A DNA stretch of 64,000 nucleotides, from contig MCFL01000094.1 in NCBI GenBank assembly GCA_002102555.1, positions 26,013-90,012 of the forward strand, given 5' to 3'. Of the stretch, positions 1-12,200 are shown one piece after another. This DNA is from Catenaria anguillulae PL171 (taxonomy: Eukaryota; Blastocladiomycota; Blastocladiomycetes; Blastocladiales; Catenariaceae). Each line of letters starts with the position of its first letter. Positions within the stretch are counted from its first letter, which is position 1. The position numbers and the translations under genes were made by a program. Below the pieces are notes generated by a model, which was not told where the DNA came from, made no database searches, and saw nothing but the letters and a program-made list of their open reading frames with translations.

Positions 1-1934
1 TCCACCAACGCTGTTGACGTCGCCCGGCCCGGTCGCCGCGGAATGATGATGATGAGGCAATGCGGAATGGAGCCACTGAAGATCGATGAAAGTCGTAACA
101 AGTCCGTTCCATTAGCGCACCCTAGCGCCCCATCCCGCCAGCAGGGTCATAGTGTTTCACACGCACAATTTGCACCTGGCCACTCGCTTTCCGCAGAAGT
201 CGACAATGCCATGCCGTCATGACCATTGGAAAGCCATCGGGGGCAAACGCACAGCGAGCGCAATCTCCCCCATTTCGAGCAGTTAAGTGACCAGACAAGT
301 GTGAGGCTCGCACTTTATGCAAAATGCACCAGAGTTGCAACCGCAAACCCATTTCCCAAAAATGGAAAATGGCGTCCAAAGTCACCTCTGTCCACACTCT
401 ACCGTCCCGTCAACTGAGTGCGTGGGCTCACATCCAGCCACTCACCCACCCACGCAAACAGAAGACGGGCATTGAATCATGATCGCCCTCGCCCAACGAC
501 AATGGCGCAGACGGATTCGCCACGACCCGCCACTGATTTGCGCTACGTGCTTGCATGCGCTCAATGTTCATTCCATTGCCCGCCAGGCTCGGCAACGTAC
601 CAGCAATCATGATGCATCCATACGTACGGCCTCTTGTGTGTTCATGGCGCGGACGCGTGCGCATGCAGAGCTATCCATACGCGCAAGTCACAATCGTGAA
701 TCAACCCGCAAAAGACCATAGGTGCGCAGGTTTCCGTTTCCTTTACATATCTCTTCCCAGATCAACACATTCACTCAAGCGTGTTCTGCAAACAGCACAG
801 CATCGTCCGCAGCCGGTTGGATTTGACTCTCGCGAGGGGGTTCTACGGGTGGATGATGGCTATTGCTTGATATTTCGTTTTGGAAACTCCATCTGGCCTT
901 GTCATATACAGACTTCGATGGTTGAGCTCATGATCGTGTCTCGTTAATTGTTGTTGTTGGGATGTGGCTGTCTTTTCGGTGCGGACAAATCAAGTGGCAA
1001 TTTCACGTGCGATCGGAGGGCCATCCCCAACCGACGTGATGTCACATGCTGGCCAAGGGTTGGTCAAGCCAATCACTGTGCTGCGGCACGCATGGTGATC
1101 TGAATCAAGGTGTGGCAGGCTTCGCATTTAGGAAGGTCTCACTGGTTGGCAGTCGGCACCAATCGATATCGAAGGCAATGCGCCATCGGTGGGATTCGCG
1201 CTTGGCATGAGTGGAAGCGGCGGCGGCGGCAACAGGGGCAACGGGCGCGCGGCAGGTTGGCATGGCGAGACCGGCGAGAGCAGTAAGAATGGAAGGTCGA
1301 GTATAGGTAGGTATTGGTGCAAGGAAATGTGCCACGTCAGCACAGCCTTGTGGGGAATTCGAAAGGAAGCAGACTCGGATCCGGATCCGCAAAGCCAAGG
1401 CCGCGACGGATGCGATGACTGATCGATTGTTGGTTGTTGAAGCGAGTGAGACCATTGGCAGTGACGCCCATCGCCGAGTCACATTCACATGGACGCCCAG
1501 ACTACAAATACGGCCAATGCCCCCATTGCAGCTCTCTCTCCTTCGCTGTGACCACAAATCATCGCATTTCGCATCAAAGGAAATCGCAACGCAATCTGCC
1601 TCAAGCTTCTCCAGCGCCAAACTCAACGCTCGACTTTGCTTGACCCTGCTCCATTCTTTCGCTCGACTCTTTCAAGGTCTCAACGCCCTCCGCCCCGGAT
1701 CCTTCCGCCGTTGCCCATCGCCACCAACGGCTCAAGACTCGGGACTGCCGCATTGTGACCGCCACGCCTGCCTGTCGGCTCTCCAAACTGTTTTCCAACG
1801 GCCTCTTTTCTTCGCACAACGCCTTTCGTGGTAAGCGGACCTACCCCGGCGACTGTCGAAGCCCTTGAATCCTTTCACCAAAGTCCGCTCGTGTTTACCT
1901 ACCCCTAAACTCTCTTTTTTGCTGCTCTATCATC
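1..1934. other. Upstream region of INO1, no gene supported
   Basis: No reading frame here shows a recognisable protein motif, and the open frames are short and overlap on both strands. The last 100 bases before the INO1 start are pyrimidine-rich (CT tracts near 1905-1925), as expected of a fungal leader or transcription start region. Two E-box-like inositol-response motifs lie inside and are listed separately. The left 900 bases may contain the end of a neighbouring gene's UTR, but nothing shows it. Confidence 0.6.
1000..1010 (+). promoter_or_regulatory. Inositol/choline-response element (UAS-INO) candidate
   Basis: The 11 bases ATTTCACGTGC fit every position of the yeast UAS-INO/ICRE consensus WYTTCAYRTGS, whose core CACGTG-type E-box binds the Ino2/Ino4 bHLH pair. 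It lies about 925 bp upstream of the INO1 start codon. A weaker copy, TTCACATGG at 1484-1492, matches the last nine positions only and sits about 445 bp upstream. The match is seen in the sequence. Function here is inferred from yeast INO1 regulation, and chance occurrence of an E-box is not negligible. Confidence 0.4.
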
Positions 1935-3563
1935 ATGCCCGCCAACTCGGATATGACCCCCGCGGCCGGTGCTGCCGCCGCCACCACCCCGGCTGCTGCT
2001 GTTGCTGCTGCCGCCACGGCCACGGCCCCCAAGTTCTCGGTCAACTCGCCCAACGTGACGTACGCTGGCGGTGTGATTGAGTCGTCGTACGACTACTCCA
2101 AGACCAAGGTGCACACGCTGCCCAACGGCCAGCTCCAAGTCGAGCCCGAAACCATCCACTACAAGTTCACGACCGACTGCCGCGTGCCTCGCCTCGGCGT
2201 CATGCTCGTTGGCTGGGGCGGCAACAATGGCTCGACGCTGACGGCCGCCATTCTCGCCAACCGCAACAAGCTTTCGTGGGAAACGCGCGAGGGTGTCCAG
2301 CACGCCAACTACTTTGGCTCGCTCGTCATGGCCTCGACCGTCAAGCTCGGCGTGGATGCCCAGGACCCGACCAAGGAAGTCTATGTGCCGCTCCATGACA
2401 TGCTGCCCATGGTGCACCCCAACGACGTTGTGCTCGGCGGCTGGGACATTTCGGCCCTCAACTTGGCCGATGCCATGGACCGCGCCAAGGTGCTCGAGCC
2501 CGACTTGCGTCGCCAAGTCCGTGACGAGATGCGCTCCTTGCAACCCTTGCCCTCGGTCTACTACCCCGATTTTATCGCCTCCAACCAAGAGGAGCGTGCC
2601 GACAATGTGCTCCCTGGTGACGACAAGCAGGTGCACCTCGAGCGTCTCCGCCAGGACATGCGTGACTTCAAGGCGGCCCACGATTTGGACAAGCTCGTGA
2701 TCTTGTGGACGGCCAACACGGAGCGCTTTGCCGACCTTGTCGATGGCGTCAACGACACGGCCGACAACTTGCTCGCTGCCATTGCCCGTTCCGAGGCCGA
2801 AGTGTCGCCCTCGACCTTGTTTGCCGTTGCCTCGATTCTCGAGGGCCACACCTTCATCAACGGGTCCCCGCAAAACACGTTTGTTCCCGGCGTGCTCGAG
2901 CTGGCCGAGCGCCACCGTGTGCAAATTGGCGGTGACGACTTCAAGTCTGGCCAGACAAAGGTCAAGTCTGTGATTGTCGACTTCCTTGTGAATGCCGGTA
3001 TCAAGCCCCTGTCGATTGCCTCGTACAACCATCTCGGCAACAATGACGGCCGCAACCTCTCTGAGCACAAGCAGTTCCGGTCCAAGGAAATCTCAAAGTC
3101 TTCGGTCGTCGACGACATGGTTGCCGCCAACCCCGTGCTGTACGGCAAGGGCGAGCACCCGGACCACATTGTTGTGATCAAGTACGTGCCTGCTGTTGGC
3201 GACTCGAAGCGCGCCCTCGACGAGTACTACAATGAGATCTTCATGGGTGGCCGCAACACCATGTCTGTGTTCAACACGTGCGAGGACTCGCTCTTGGCCA
3301 GTCCGCTCATCATTGACTTGTTTGTGCTGGGCGAGCTGTTTACGCGCGTCAAGTACCAGACGGGCGACATGGACCAGCCCGATCATGTGCACTCTGTGCT
3401 TTCGCCCTTGTCGTACATGCTTAAGGCCCCGCTGGTGCCCGCCGGTACCCCCGTCATCAACTCGTTGCCCAGGCAGCGTGCCGGTCTGGAGGCCTTCTTG
3501 CGCGCCTTGGTCGGCTTGCCCGTCAACAACGAGGCCAACTTGGAGTGGAAGTGCTTCCATTAA
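1935..3563 (+). CDS. INO1: Inositol-3-phosphate synthase (myo-inositol-1-phosphate synthase)
   Basis: Single-exon gene of 542 residues, close to the yeast enzyme (533). It converts glucose 6-phosphate to 1D-myo-inositol 3-phosphate with NAD+, the first step of inositol and phosphatidylinositol synthesis, in the cytosol. The Rossmann glycine-rich stretch [10 protein letters not shown] (about residues 93-102) binds NAD. Family blocks [39 protein letters not shown] and [10 protein letters not shown] are all present in order. The C-terminus runs to the usual end of the family. The first 35 residues are an Ala/Thr-rich extension without homology. ATG 1935 is preceded by a CT-rich leader. GPD1 follows in the same direction after 1.26 kb. 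Confidence is very high. Confidence 0.97.
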   Translation: MPANSDMTPAAGAAAATTPAAAVAAAATATAPKFSVNSPNVTYAGGVIESSYDYSKTKVHTLPNGQLQVEPETIHYKFTTDCRVPRLGVMLVGWGGNNGSTLTAAILANRNKLSWETREGVQHANYFGSLVMASTVKLGVDAQDPTKEVYVPLHDMLPMVHPNDVVLGGWDISALNLADAMDRAKVLEPDLRRQVRDEMRSLQPLPSVYYPDFIASNQEERADNVLPGDDKQVHLERLRQDMRDFKAAHDLDKLVILWTANTERFADLVDGVNDTADNLLAAIARSEAEVSPSTLFAVASILEGHTFINGSPQNTFVPGVLELAERHRVQIGGDDFKSGQTKVKSVIVDFLVNAGIKPLSIASYNHLGNNDGRNLSEHKQFRSKEISKSSVVDDMVAANPVLYGKGEHPDHIVVIKYVPAVGDSKRALDEYYNEIFMGGRNTMSVFNTCEDSLLASPLIIDLFVLGELFTRVKYQTGDMDQPDHVHSVLSPLSYMLKAPLVPAGTPVINSLPRQRAGLEAFLRALVGLPVNNEANLEWKCFH

Positions 3564-4366
3564 GTCGTTGCCGTTGTTGTGAGTCTTGACTGATTGATAT
3601 CAAGGAGGTTGCATTTGCTTGTGCTGTTGTTTCACCCTTTTTGGCGTCCCATGCTTTCACTTGAAGCAAACCAAGCAATGCATGCAATTATCATTTTATT
3701 TCTCTTCAGTTCTTTGACATCCAACGTTTTGGCGAGTGTAAATAACTCACATGGGTGTCACAGCAGGAGAAACCAATGAAAACGAACTTTTACGGTACAT
3801 TGTCTTCGCCCACCCATGCTGACGGGAAGGAATCCAGTCGAATGATAGTCGCCTACTCTCGTGCTCGACGGCCGGCATTTGATGTTTACTTATATACTTC
3901 GCCGATGCTGGATCAAGGAACTCCGGCACGCCATCATGATTATGGCCAGATTTCGCCACACTCATCGCTTGAGGATCTAAGTGGAGGTGTTTACGTTGCT
4001 TTTGCATGCATCTAAGAACATCATGACATCATCACCTTTTTCGGATCGGAAATGTACGTGTGGTGTCATTTGTGTCAGATTGGCACGAAGGCATTGTGTT
4101 CTCGAACTCGTGGTTGCTTATCCGCCGCCGCTTCACTGCTAGCTGCAGACATCACTGCCCTGCCATCGCCGCCAGCCGGCCCCTGATTTGCGGCGGCTGA
4201 GCAGGGGCCAGCGGTTGGCGAACCTGCTATCGCTCGAGCGTGTTTTGGTCGTCACCGTGGCAGGCCGAAAATGGCTGCATGCCAGTTTGCCACACGACGT
4301 CAACCCCCTCCATCACTCTGATTCTTCCGAAAGAGACGTGCAAAGTCCCTTCAGCTGCACGGGTGC
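3564..4366. other. INO1-GPD1 intergenic region
   Basis: No gene is supported. The region should hold the INO1 3' UTR and terminator (AT-rich around 3650-3740) and the GPD1 upstream promoter. Confidence 0.5.
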
Positions 4367-4373
4367 ATAAAAG
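4367..4373 (+). promoter_or_regulatory. TATA-like element of GPD1
   Basis: ATAAAAG lies about 60-130 bp before a CT-rich stretch (4395-4500) that looks like a transcription start region, followed by the proposed leader exon. Motif matching only; no transcript evidence. Confidence 0.35.
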
Positions 4374-4510
4374 GAGACTTGTGCCCGCCATTGCATTTCC
4401 CTCCCTCTCTGTGCCTGACCGACTGTCTTTCGTATTTACTTGTCACCCACCTCCTACTATTCAATCCACTGCTTCACTGCCACTCACGCCCTCTCAGTTC
4501 CCACCACCAT

Positions 4511-4818
4511 GTATGTCTCTTACCACGATACCATGAACACAATCGTCGCCAACCCAAGCATCGGCACTCGGAGCCACTGCTGAGTCTTTGTCTCCGTCGA
4601 CTCGACTGTCGTCTGTCTCCCACCTGTCCCGCAGTCGGGCTGTCGTGCAACGACACGCACCAAGCTCTCTCAATGGCGCTGAACCCCCCAACTTTGTTGG
4701 TTGGTGATCTGTCTCCACTCGCCGCTCTTCAACTCAACGTTTATCTGTTCGCGATTGCCCCCACTCTCTTGGCCCTCCCTATGATGTAAACGCATGCACC
4801 GATTTGACTGACGGGCAG
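4511..4818 (+). other. Possible 5' leader intron of GPD1
   Basis: A canonical donor GTATGT at 4511 follows ACCACCAT, and an acceptor CAG ends at 4818, five bases before the ATG at 4824. The intervening 308 bases have no sustained coding frame that joins to GPD1. If spliced, the leader would be short and the upstream ATG codons at about 4509 and 4530 would be disrupted or removed. This is inferred from splice signals alone. Confidence 0.4.
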
Positions 4819-4823
4819 CTCCC

Positions 4824-6178
4824 ATGACATTGTATCCGCAACACCTTGCTCGCCTCGCAATACTCTCCTCAACCAGCTCTCCGCTGCACACCAAAACGTT
4901 ACTGTCCGAACGACTCGCCGCCACTCGATTCAGCACAGCCGCATCCAACTCGGCCTTCAAGCAATCATACCGAACATACCCGTTGCTCCACCACCAGCAC
5001 CGCCCACTCTCCATCATCACCAATCCCGCTATGCCCACCATGCAACCCGCCGCAAACAAGGAAAAAGTCGCCATCATTGGCTCGGGCAACTGGGGCTCGA
5101 CCGCGTCCAAGATCATTGGCCGCAACGTGCACAACTTTGACGAGTTTGACAAGGAGGTCAAGATGTGGGTGTTTGAAGAAATGATCAATGGCCAAAAGCT
5201 CACCGACATCATCAACACAAAGCACGAGAACGTCAAGTACTTGCCCAACATCAAGCTGCCGCCAAACGTCAAGGCGTGCCCAGACTTGGTCGAAACGTGC
5301 CGCGATGCGACCGTGCTCGTGTTTGTGTTGCCCCATCAGTTTATTCGCGAAGTGTGCAAGGATTTGTTGGGCAAGATTCGCCCAGACGCAAAGGCCGTGT
5401 CGTTGGTCAAGGTCCGTTTGGCCTTCCATCCTGAAGATTGTTTGTTCTTCTATCGTGCTGGACTAACCCACATTTTTTTTTATTTTTTGTCTGCTGCATA
5501 TGTGTTTAGGGCGTCGACGTGAGCGAATCTGGCCTGACTCTCATTTCCGATCTCATCAAGCAACACCTCAACATCCGGTCCGTGTCTGTGCTCATGGGCG
5601 CTAACATTGCCAACGAAATCGCCGAAGAACTCTTTTCCGAGAGTACCATCGGGTTTACGGACGCGGACGACGCCGCCGTCATCAAAAAGATCTTCAACAC
5701 GCCCTACTTCCGCGTGTCGTGCGTCAACGACGTTGCTGGCGTTGAAATCTGTGGCGCCCTCAAGAACATTGTTGCCCTCGGTGCCGGATTCGTCGATGGT
5801 TTGCGGTATGGCGACAACTGCAAGGCAGCCATCATTCGGTTGGGCTTGTTGGAGATGAAGAAGTTTGCGCAAATGTTCTACTCGGGCGTGCGCGACGAGA
5901 CGTTCCTCGAGTCGTGCGGAGTCGCAGACTTGATCACAACATGCTCTGGCGGCCGGAATCGCAAGGTGGCCGAGGCCATGGTCACGACGGGCGAAAGCTT
6001 ATCGGCACTTGAGGCGCGCATGTTGGGCGGCCAAAAGCTGCAGGGCACTTTGACGGCCAAGGAGGTGCACATGATTTTGGAGCAAAAGAACCTCACGCAG
6101 GAGTTTCCGCTCTTCACCACCATTTACAAGATTGCGTTTGAGGGATTACCGGCGTCGCACCTTGTGCGGGATCTGTAA
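4824..6178 (+). CDS. GPD1: NAD-dependent glycerol-3-phosphate dehydrogenase
   Basis: Two exons, 4824-5411 and 5510-6178, with a 98-nt intron (GTCCGT..TTTAG). The join restores [12 protein letters not shown]. The enzyme reduces dihydroxyacetone phosphate to glycerol 3-phosphate, feeding glycerolipid and osmolyte glycerol synthesis. The NAD-binding motif GSGNWGS lies in exon 1. The catalytic-lysine block [17 protein letters not shown] and the block [17 protein letters not shown] lie in exon 2. If ATG 4824 is used, about 70 residues precede the Rossmann fold. They are rich in Ser, Arg, Leu and His with few acids, resembling a mitochondrial presequence. ATG 5041 (context CCACCATG) would give a cytosolic form. 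Which start is used cannot be decided here; both may be. Enzyme identity is very secure. Confidence 0.95.
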
Positions 6179-6665
6179 ATCGGTCTTGGTCATTGTTCCT
6201 TGTATCCTCGTTGCCTTGCTTCTTCAATGTGTTCCTTGTCGTGTCGTGCAATCTCGGTCGTCATCCTGAGAACCCGCATCTCTCTCAAATGGGGTCGCCG
6301 TAGGATTTTACTCTGTTGTTAGTTCCGTACTTGTTTCCACCGCCATCCAACCATGCTCTTTCGCTTTTGTTGCCCACAACGGCCTGTTGCTGCTACTTGT
6401 AAATTATATCATCATACACAAATGGTTATACCTTTTTGACGTTTCCTTTGTTTCTCCGGCCCATCGTCCGCCTCATCCCTCGCCTCGGATTGATTACGGC
6501 CGAATGCCAAGGTGTCAGCGTCGCATTTGATTCCGCGTGTCATCGCTCCATCTTCCGCCATTCTTTCTCTCTCCCCCGCTTGCATGCTCGTGTAACACAC
6601 ACATGTACATGAACCAGTCGCACTCCACGTCCTCGTTATCCCCAGGCACATTTGTTCTTTGAACA
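6179..6665. other. GPD1-APEH intergenic region
   Basis: 487 bases with no supported gene. It should contain the GPD1 3' UTR and the promoter of the following gene. CT-rich stretches occur around 6540-6590. Confidence 0.5.
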
Positions 6666-9084
6666 ATGGCTGATCCGACGCAGACATCGAACGGCGCCTG
6701 CGGCACGGTCGCCCGTGCGTGCTCCATTTACGCCGACGTCGGCCGCATTCCAGTCCCAACCAAAGCCCGCCTCATCTCTGTCCCGGCATCGAGCAGCACC
6801 GGGCCGATTGTTGCCTCCGTTTCCTACTCGACCCGCGATCCAATTGCACACAAGAAGCGCACTTTCCACCAAACGGTGGTTGCGGGCGCTGGCGGTGTCT
6901 CGCACTTGTCGACCGCCGCAGAGGACGACTCGCTCGCCCTGGATGCATTCCATCCGACCGCCGGCTATCGTGCGGCACTGCGCACCGTGACTGTGGGCGA
7001 CGCCAAGAAACGCATGGTCGAAGTGTACACGGCAGACGGCGCGTTGGCGGCTGGCTGCAACGTGACGGATGTACATGGCGACTTTTACACGGACGATCAA
7101 ATCGGCGGGCTGGCATGGTCGCTGAAACATTCAGGGGATGCAAAGCTGGCGTACATTGCCGAGGCAAAGGCGCCCAAGCGCGACAAGGTGAACGATTTCA
7201 TGTATGATCCGGATTTCGGCGAGGGGTACTGGGGCAAGCGGCCGCCCGTGCTCGTCATTGTTCATGTTGGCGAGCCTGGTGGCGAGGCCGAGGTCAAGAT
7301 GGAGGCGCAGGTTGTACCGCTCGAGTACGGCAAGCTGTCGCCGTCCAAGCCCTTTTTCGCTTTGGGCGATTCCGTTGTTGGATTCGTTGGGTATGAGAGG
7401 TCGCCCAAAGTCTGGGGGATTGCAGTACGGATCCTTTCAAATGCGTTGTGCCTTGCTGTCAACAGCTTACGCTTCCATCTTGCCACAGCACTGTCCCAAC
7501 CGCCTATCATCGATTTACGCCGTTCCGACGCCTCTGCGCAGTGCTACCGCCTCAACAGCCGAGAGCGTGACTCTAACGCTTTCCCCGAAGTCTTTGACAC
7601 CGTCCAACCTCGCCGCTCGTTGCCCCGTCGTCCAATCCGACAATACGGCTCGTATTGCCTTTCTGGCTGTCCCCATCGGCGGGCCACACAACGCCTGCGC
7701 CGACCTACACATTTTGGACCTGACGACAGGCAATACGACACTCGCCATTCCGGCGGTTCGCGGAACCGATCAACCGGGCCTCTTTATTGACTCGCTGACA
7801 CCCAACGAGCCGCAGTTCACGGAGGCGATCGTGGGCACCGTGCATTGGCGCACAGTGCGCACGCCCGTCAGGTTATTGCCGACAAAGGGATCGATCGATC
7901 TGCTCCAGTCGGCTGACCAGCATTCAACGGATCGCCACGAGTCGGTGGTTGTGCTGACTCAGTCCGAGTCCCAAGGTCATGCACTTGTCGCAAAGTCGGG
8001 CATCATTCGGCCGCCCTCGGTTGTGCTGAACAAGTTTGGTAGTGCTGCCACGCCCAGCGAGGTTTCTGTCATTCCTGCACGCGTGTCGACCGCGACCCTG
8101 GAATTGCTCGAGAGTCTGGACGTGGTCACGATCACGTTTTCGCCAACCCTCGAGGCCATTGTTGTTCGGCCCAAGCGTGTCGCTGACACGGACAGGTCCC
8201 CATTGGTCATTGTCCCGCATGGCGGCCCGCACTCTGCGTACGCCAACGAGTGGTCGGATGTCATGAGTCCGCAGGCCGTTGGTCTCGCCGCAGGCGCTGG
8301 GTATACCGTAGCCTATGGTGCGATATGGCTTTGTCACAGAAGCACCTCAACATTTACTGACTTTGCCTTGTTCTGTCTCGCTCTCCAGTCAACTACACGG
8401 GCAGTTCCGGCTATGGCAAGGACTCGATTGATGCTTTGATTGGCAATATCGGCAACCTCGAGGTCAAAGAGTGTCACCAAGTCGCTGAGCGTTTGATTCA
8501 AGACTATCCCGGGTTCAAGCTCGACAAGGACAATGTGTTTTTCTTGGGTGGATCGCACAGCGGGTTGATTGGGACCTTCATCGCCGCGCAATACCCGGTA
8601 CGGGAAGGGTTTCTTGGCCAATGATCACGCACATGCGTGGTAATGGCTGACATGATAATTCGATCTTCGTTTACAGGGATTCTACCGCGCCATCGTTATC
8701 CGCAACCCTGTCACCAGCCTCGGGACATTCACGGGTACTGACATTCTCGACTGGTCGTTTGCCGAAGCCGGCCTGCCACACGATCTACGCAAGCCCAGCC
8801 TCGTCACGCCCCATGCCTACTCGCACATGTGGTCGCAATCGGGCATGTCTGTGATTGACAAGGTCAACACGCCGACGCTTGTGCTGCTCGGCGCCAAAGA
8901 CGCGCGTGTGCCTACTTTCCAGGGACTGGAATGGGCGGCTTGGCTCAAGGGAAACAAGCCCGAGGTGCCCGTGCGCGTGATGCAGTTTGCCGACGCCGGG
9001 CATGGGTTGGAGAGCATGGATGCGCAAAGGTTTGGGTTTGAAGCGACAATTGCGTTCTTTGAAGAGTTTCGGACGAGGAGCTAG
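6666..9084 (+). CDS. APEH: Acylaminoacyl-peptidase (prolyl oligopeptidase family S9)
   Basis: Four exons: 6666-7424, 7489-8317, 8389-8597, 8677-9084 (introns 64, 71 and 79 nt), giving 734 residues, almost the same length as human APEH. The protein removes N-acylated residues from blocked peptides in the cytosol. The N-terminal part is a degenerate beta-propeller. The C-terminal alpha/beta hydrolase has the nucleophile in GGSHSG (Ser codon at 8553), the acid in LGAKDARVP (Asp at 8899) and the base in DAGHGLE (His at 9001). The oxyanion-loop block VPHGGPHS also fits S9C peptidases. Splice joins restore VWGIA-HCPNRLSSIY and VAYVNYTGSSGYGKDS. It converges with the Rho GEF gene, 154 bp apart. Confidence 0.9.
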
Positions 9085-9238
9085 AATGAATGGTGGTAAA
9101 CGAGGAGATGAAATGGCGTATGTTTTTCAACATGGATAGAACACACACATATTTGCACACGACATTTTGGCGGGGAATCAGAATGTGATATGTACAAAAT
9201 TGAATCGGGCAAAAAACAATGTGTTAATCAGGCGACAG

Positions 9239-12200
9239 CTACATTGGAGACGCGGGCACCTTGGCCGCCAACTGAAACAAAAAGTGCCCACTGCCCCTGC
9301 CCATGACGACGGCCGGATCACAGTCGTCGCCGGCAGCACTGGCCGCCATGAGCGCTGGAGCGCAAGCAATTGGCACGGCACACACGAGGGCGTCTGGGCG
9401 TGAGTCGAGAACAAGTAGGGATTCGCAGGGAAGGATTTGAACTCGTTGGGCGGTTTCGAGATGCCAAATCTCAATCTACGTGTCCAAACGCAACCGGTGT
9501 CAGCAGGTCGCCGCGTCTGAAAGGCTACGACGAAAAGAAAAACGGACCATCCTGGGCGAGTACGCAATCACATAAAGCCCGACCAGCGAGAAATGTTTTG
9601 GCTCTCCATCCCACTCAATCCACCAATCCGGGCGTGCCCTCCTCCCGTCCGCCGTCAAAAACAGGGCAAACCCAGCATAACAAAGGAGGTACCGCGGCGT
9701 ATCCATGTCGGCTAAATCAAAGCCACCGTGGTACTCGCCCAAGGGTGCACCTTGCGTAAGCTGCTGCGGCGATGGGAACCCTGCAGGTGACGACATGCCG
9801 CTGCCGCTCCGACTTAGCGTAGTCGCTGACGACACGACCGGGCTGATGGGAAACACGGCCAGAGGCCGAATACCCGACCCTTCGCCCTCGTGAATAAACT
9901 CGAGAGCAGGATCGTCGGGATCGAGCAAGCTGGCAATCGATGCGGTTTCTGGATCCAAAATCTCAAAGCCGCGACCACACCCAACAAACAGCTTGCCGTC
10001 AATCACGTGCAAAGACAGCGACTCGGACGGCACATAGAGCTCGCGTACTAACCTCAATGCCGTCGTGAAGCCATCTGGCGTATCCGCGCCGCCATCTCCG
10101 CCTGGTCCATTGGTCGACGGCTTGCTCCCAAACCCAAACAGCTTTGCCAGTGTTCCACCGCCTCCGCTCCCATTGGGCGCACCACCTCCCGCACCCCCTC
10201 CCGTGCCTTGCTTCTTTCTAACTAACACGGGCTCGTACACTTTGAAGGTACTCGACAACCCGCTCGGTTTCGCAGTACACACCCATGTCCTTCCAGTCTG
10301 TCCGGGACCAATCCAATCGCCTGCGGCCCCGGCCGACCCAAGACGAAACATGCCCACGCCGCTCGCAAGCTTGTACGCATTGACCCGTCCGCCTCTTCCC
10401 TCCACCTCGCCCACAAGCGCCCGATGCACAACGGCCGCCAGCGCCATGCCCCACAGCGTGCGGTCCGCAGCTAGTACAAGCACGAGCGCCTGGTCAGCAA
10501 CCACGCTCACTTGCGTCGCGGGCTTGTCGAGCTGGACAATCTTGTCGACGCGGCCGTCGCCCAGAGCGTATACGCCGCGGTCCGTTGCCACGAGCAGCCG
10601 TCGCGTTTCGCCCGGCGGCATGGGCAGCCACGCGGATCCGTTGGGCCGCGCGTCGAGGGCAAGGCCTGCGGCTTCGGGGACGGGCGTGATGCGGAACCGG
10701 GATTTGGGAACGATATAGGATTGGTGGGCGGACCGTAGAGCGTCGAGCCAGCCGCGGCGGTCGGCGTGTGACGAGGCAACGAGCGTGATTGAAAAGGCAG
10801 CGCGGCCGCGGCGTGTGATCGTAAATGAGTGGTCAGAGCCTTTGGAGGCGGCAGCAGAGTCCACGAGAAGCGGAGAGCTTGTTGCAGTCATGGGTCTTGG
10901 CACAGTGTGTGCTACGCCGGCCGCGACCATAGTTGCCGTCGCCAACGCACCAGCGGGGCCGCCAATCACGAGCGCAGAGTCCGATACACCCCTACCCAGG
11001 GGCGTTGGCGGCCTCCTCCCTACGATCTGTTCCTCGGGAATGTCCACGGCCAACAAATCCAACGGAATCACGCTACGGTACACGCGGTATTCGAACCCGT
11101 GCACTGGATCCGCCTTTGCGCGCTTGCGTCGTGCAAGCACCACAGCATGATCGAGGAGAAACATGGAAATCTCCTCACCCGTCCGTCCATCATTACCCGT
11201 GGTCGACGACGTGCCCACACCCGCACCAGAACCTGATCCATTGGCAGCCGCCCCGCCACCTGACGATCCAGCTGATGATCCCCGTTTCAAGACACCCTCA
11301 CGCAATAGTTGCCGTTCTGGATGCTGCAAATCGAGCTCGGCGGCCTCTGCAGTCGACTTGTACGCAAACGACTGGTGCAGCTGCAGCAGGCGCACAGCAT
11401 TGTCTGACTTGCCTGCCGCGGCATTGATGTCAGTAAGCAACGATTTCAGCTCGGACATGGCTGCGTCGAGATCATCCATGTCTGGGTGGCTGGCGGGTGT
11501 GGCCTTGGCAATCGAGTGCAGTAAAAGTGAGTAGCGCGCGGCGCGGGTGATTGGGCGGCCGAGAAATGACTGTGAGTTGTGTGGACAAAAGGAAGGTCAA
11601 AACCATCGTCCCAAGATCCAATCACCGACAAGGTGCGCATACCTGAATCGGCAACCGCCTCGCTTGCGGCGCCCGCTCCGCCTCCTTTAAATACGTTGCC
11701 AATTTCGGATTGTAGGCGACCTCGGCTTCCAAATGATACTTTCCCCACGGATGCAGCGCCGCATACTTGACGAGCGGCTGCCTGAGCTGCGGAACCATGG
11801 CCCTGACCACGTCGCCAATTCGCTTGACCACAAACCCTTCCTGCTGCCGCCGCACAAGTGCCGCGGCCATGCGCTTGCTCGCCTCCCTGACCTCGCCCAC
11901 GTTGCCAAACACGGCGCGGCAAAAGTCACGAGGCCGAGAGGGCACAAGGGGTTCGCGAATGATGGGATCCATGAACAGCCGCTCAATGAGCACCAGGTCG
12001 TCCACGTAGGACTCTTCAGAGACAATGAGTTCGAAGATGGCTTCTTGGCGCTTGATTTCGCCCGCAGGCGTCGAGTGCAGGATCGAGTCGGGGACAATGG
12101 CCGACCAGCAGCGTGTGCCATCGTCGGCGTCATCTGGGTCGGCAAGTGGCGGCGGAGGGAGAGGATCGACCGGTGTAGAAGGTTGCGGGAGGCCGAGGGC

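Noticed and set aside
1905-3068. 387-codon minus-strand open frame
   Set aside because: It is antisense to INO1. GC-rich codon use in the real gene leaves the opposite strand open, and its product shows no motif.
9420-9450. tRNA B-box-like sequence GTTCAAATCC on the minus strand
   Set aside because: It lies inside the CNH-encoding last exon of the Rho GEF gene and has no A box, acceptor stem or anticodon arm around it.
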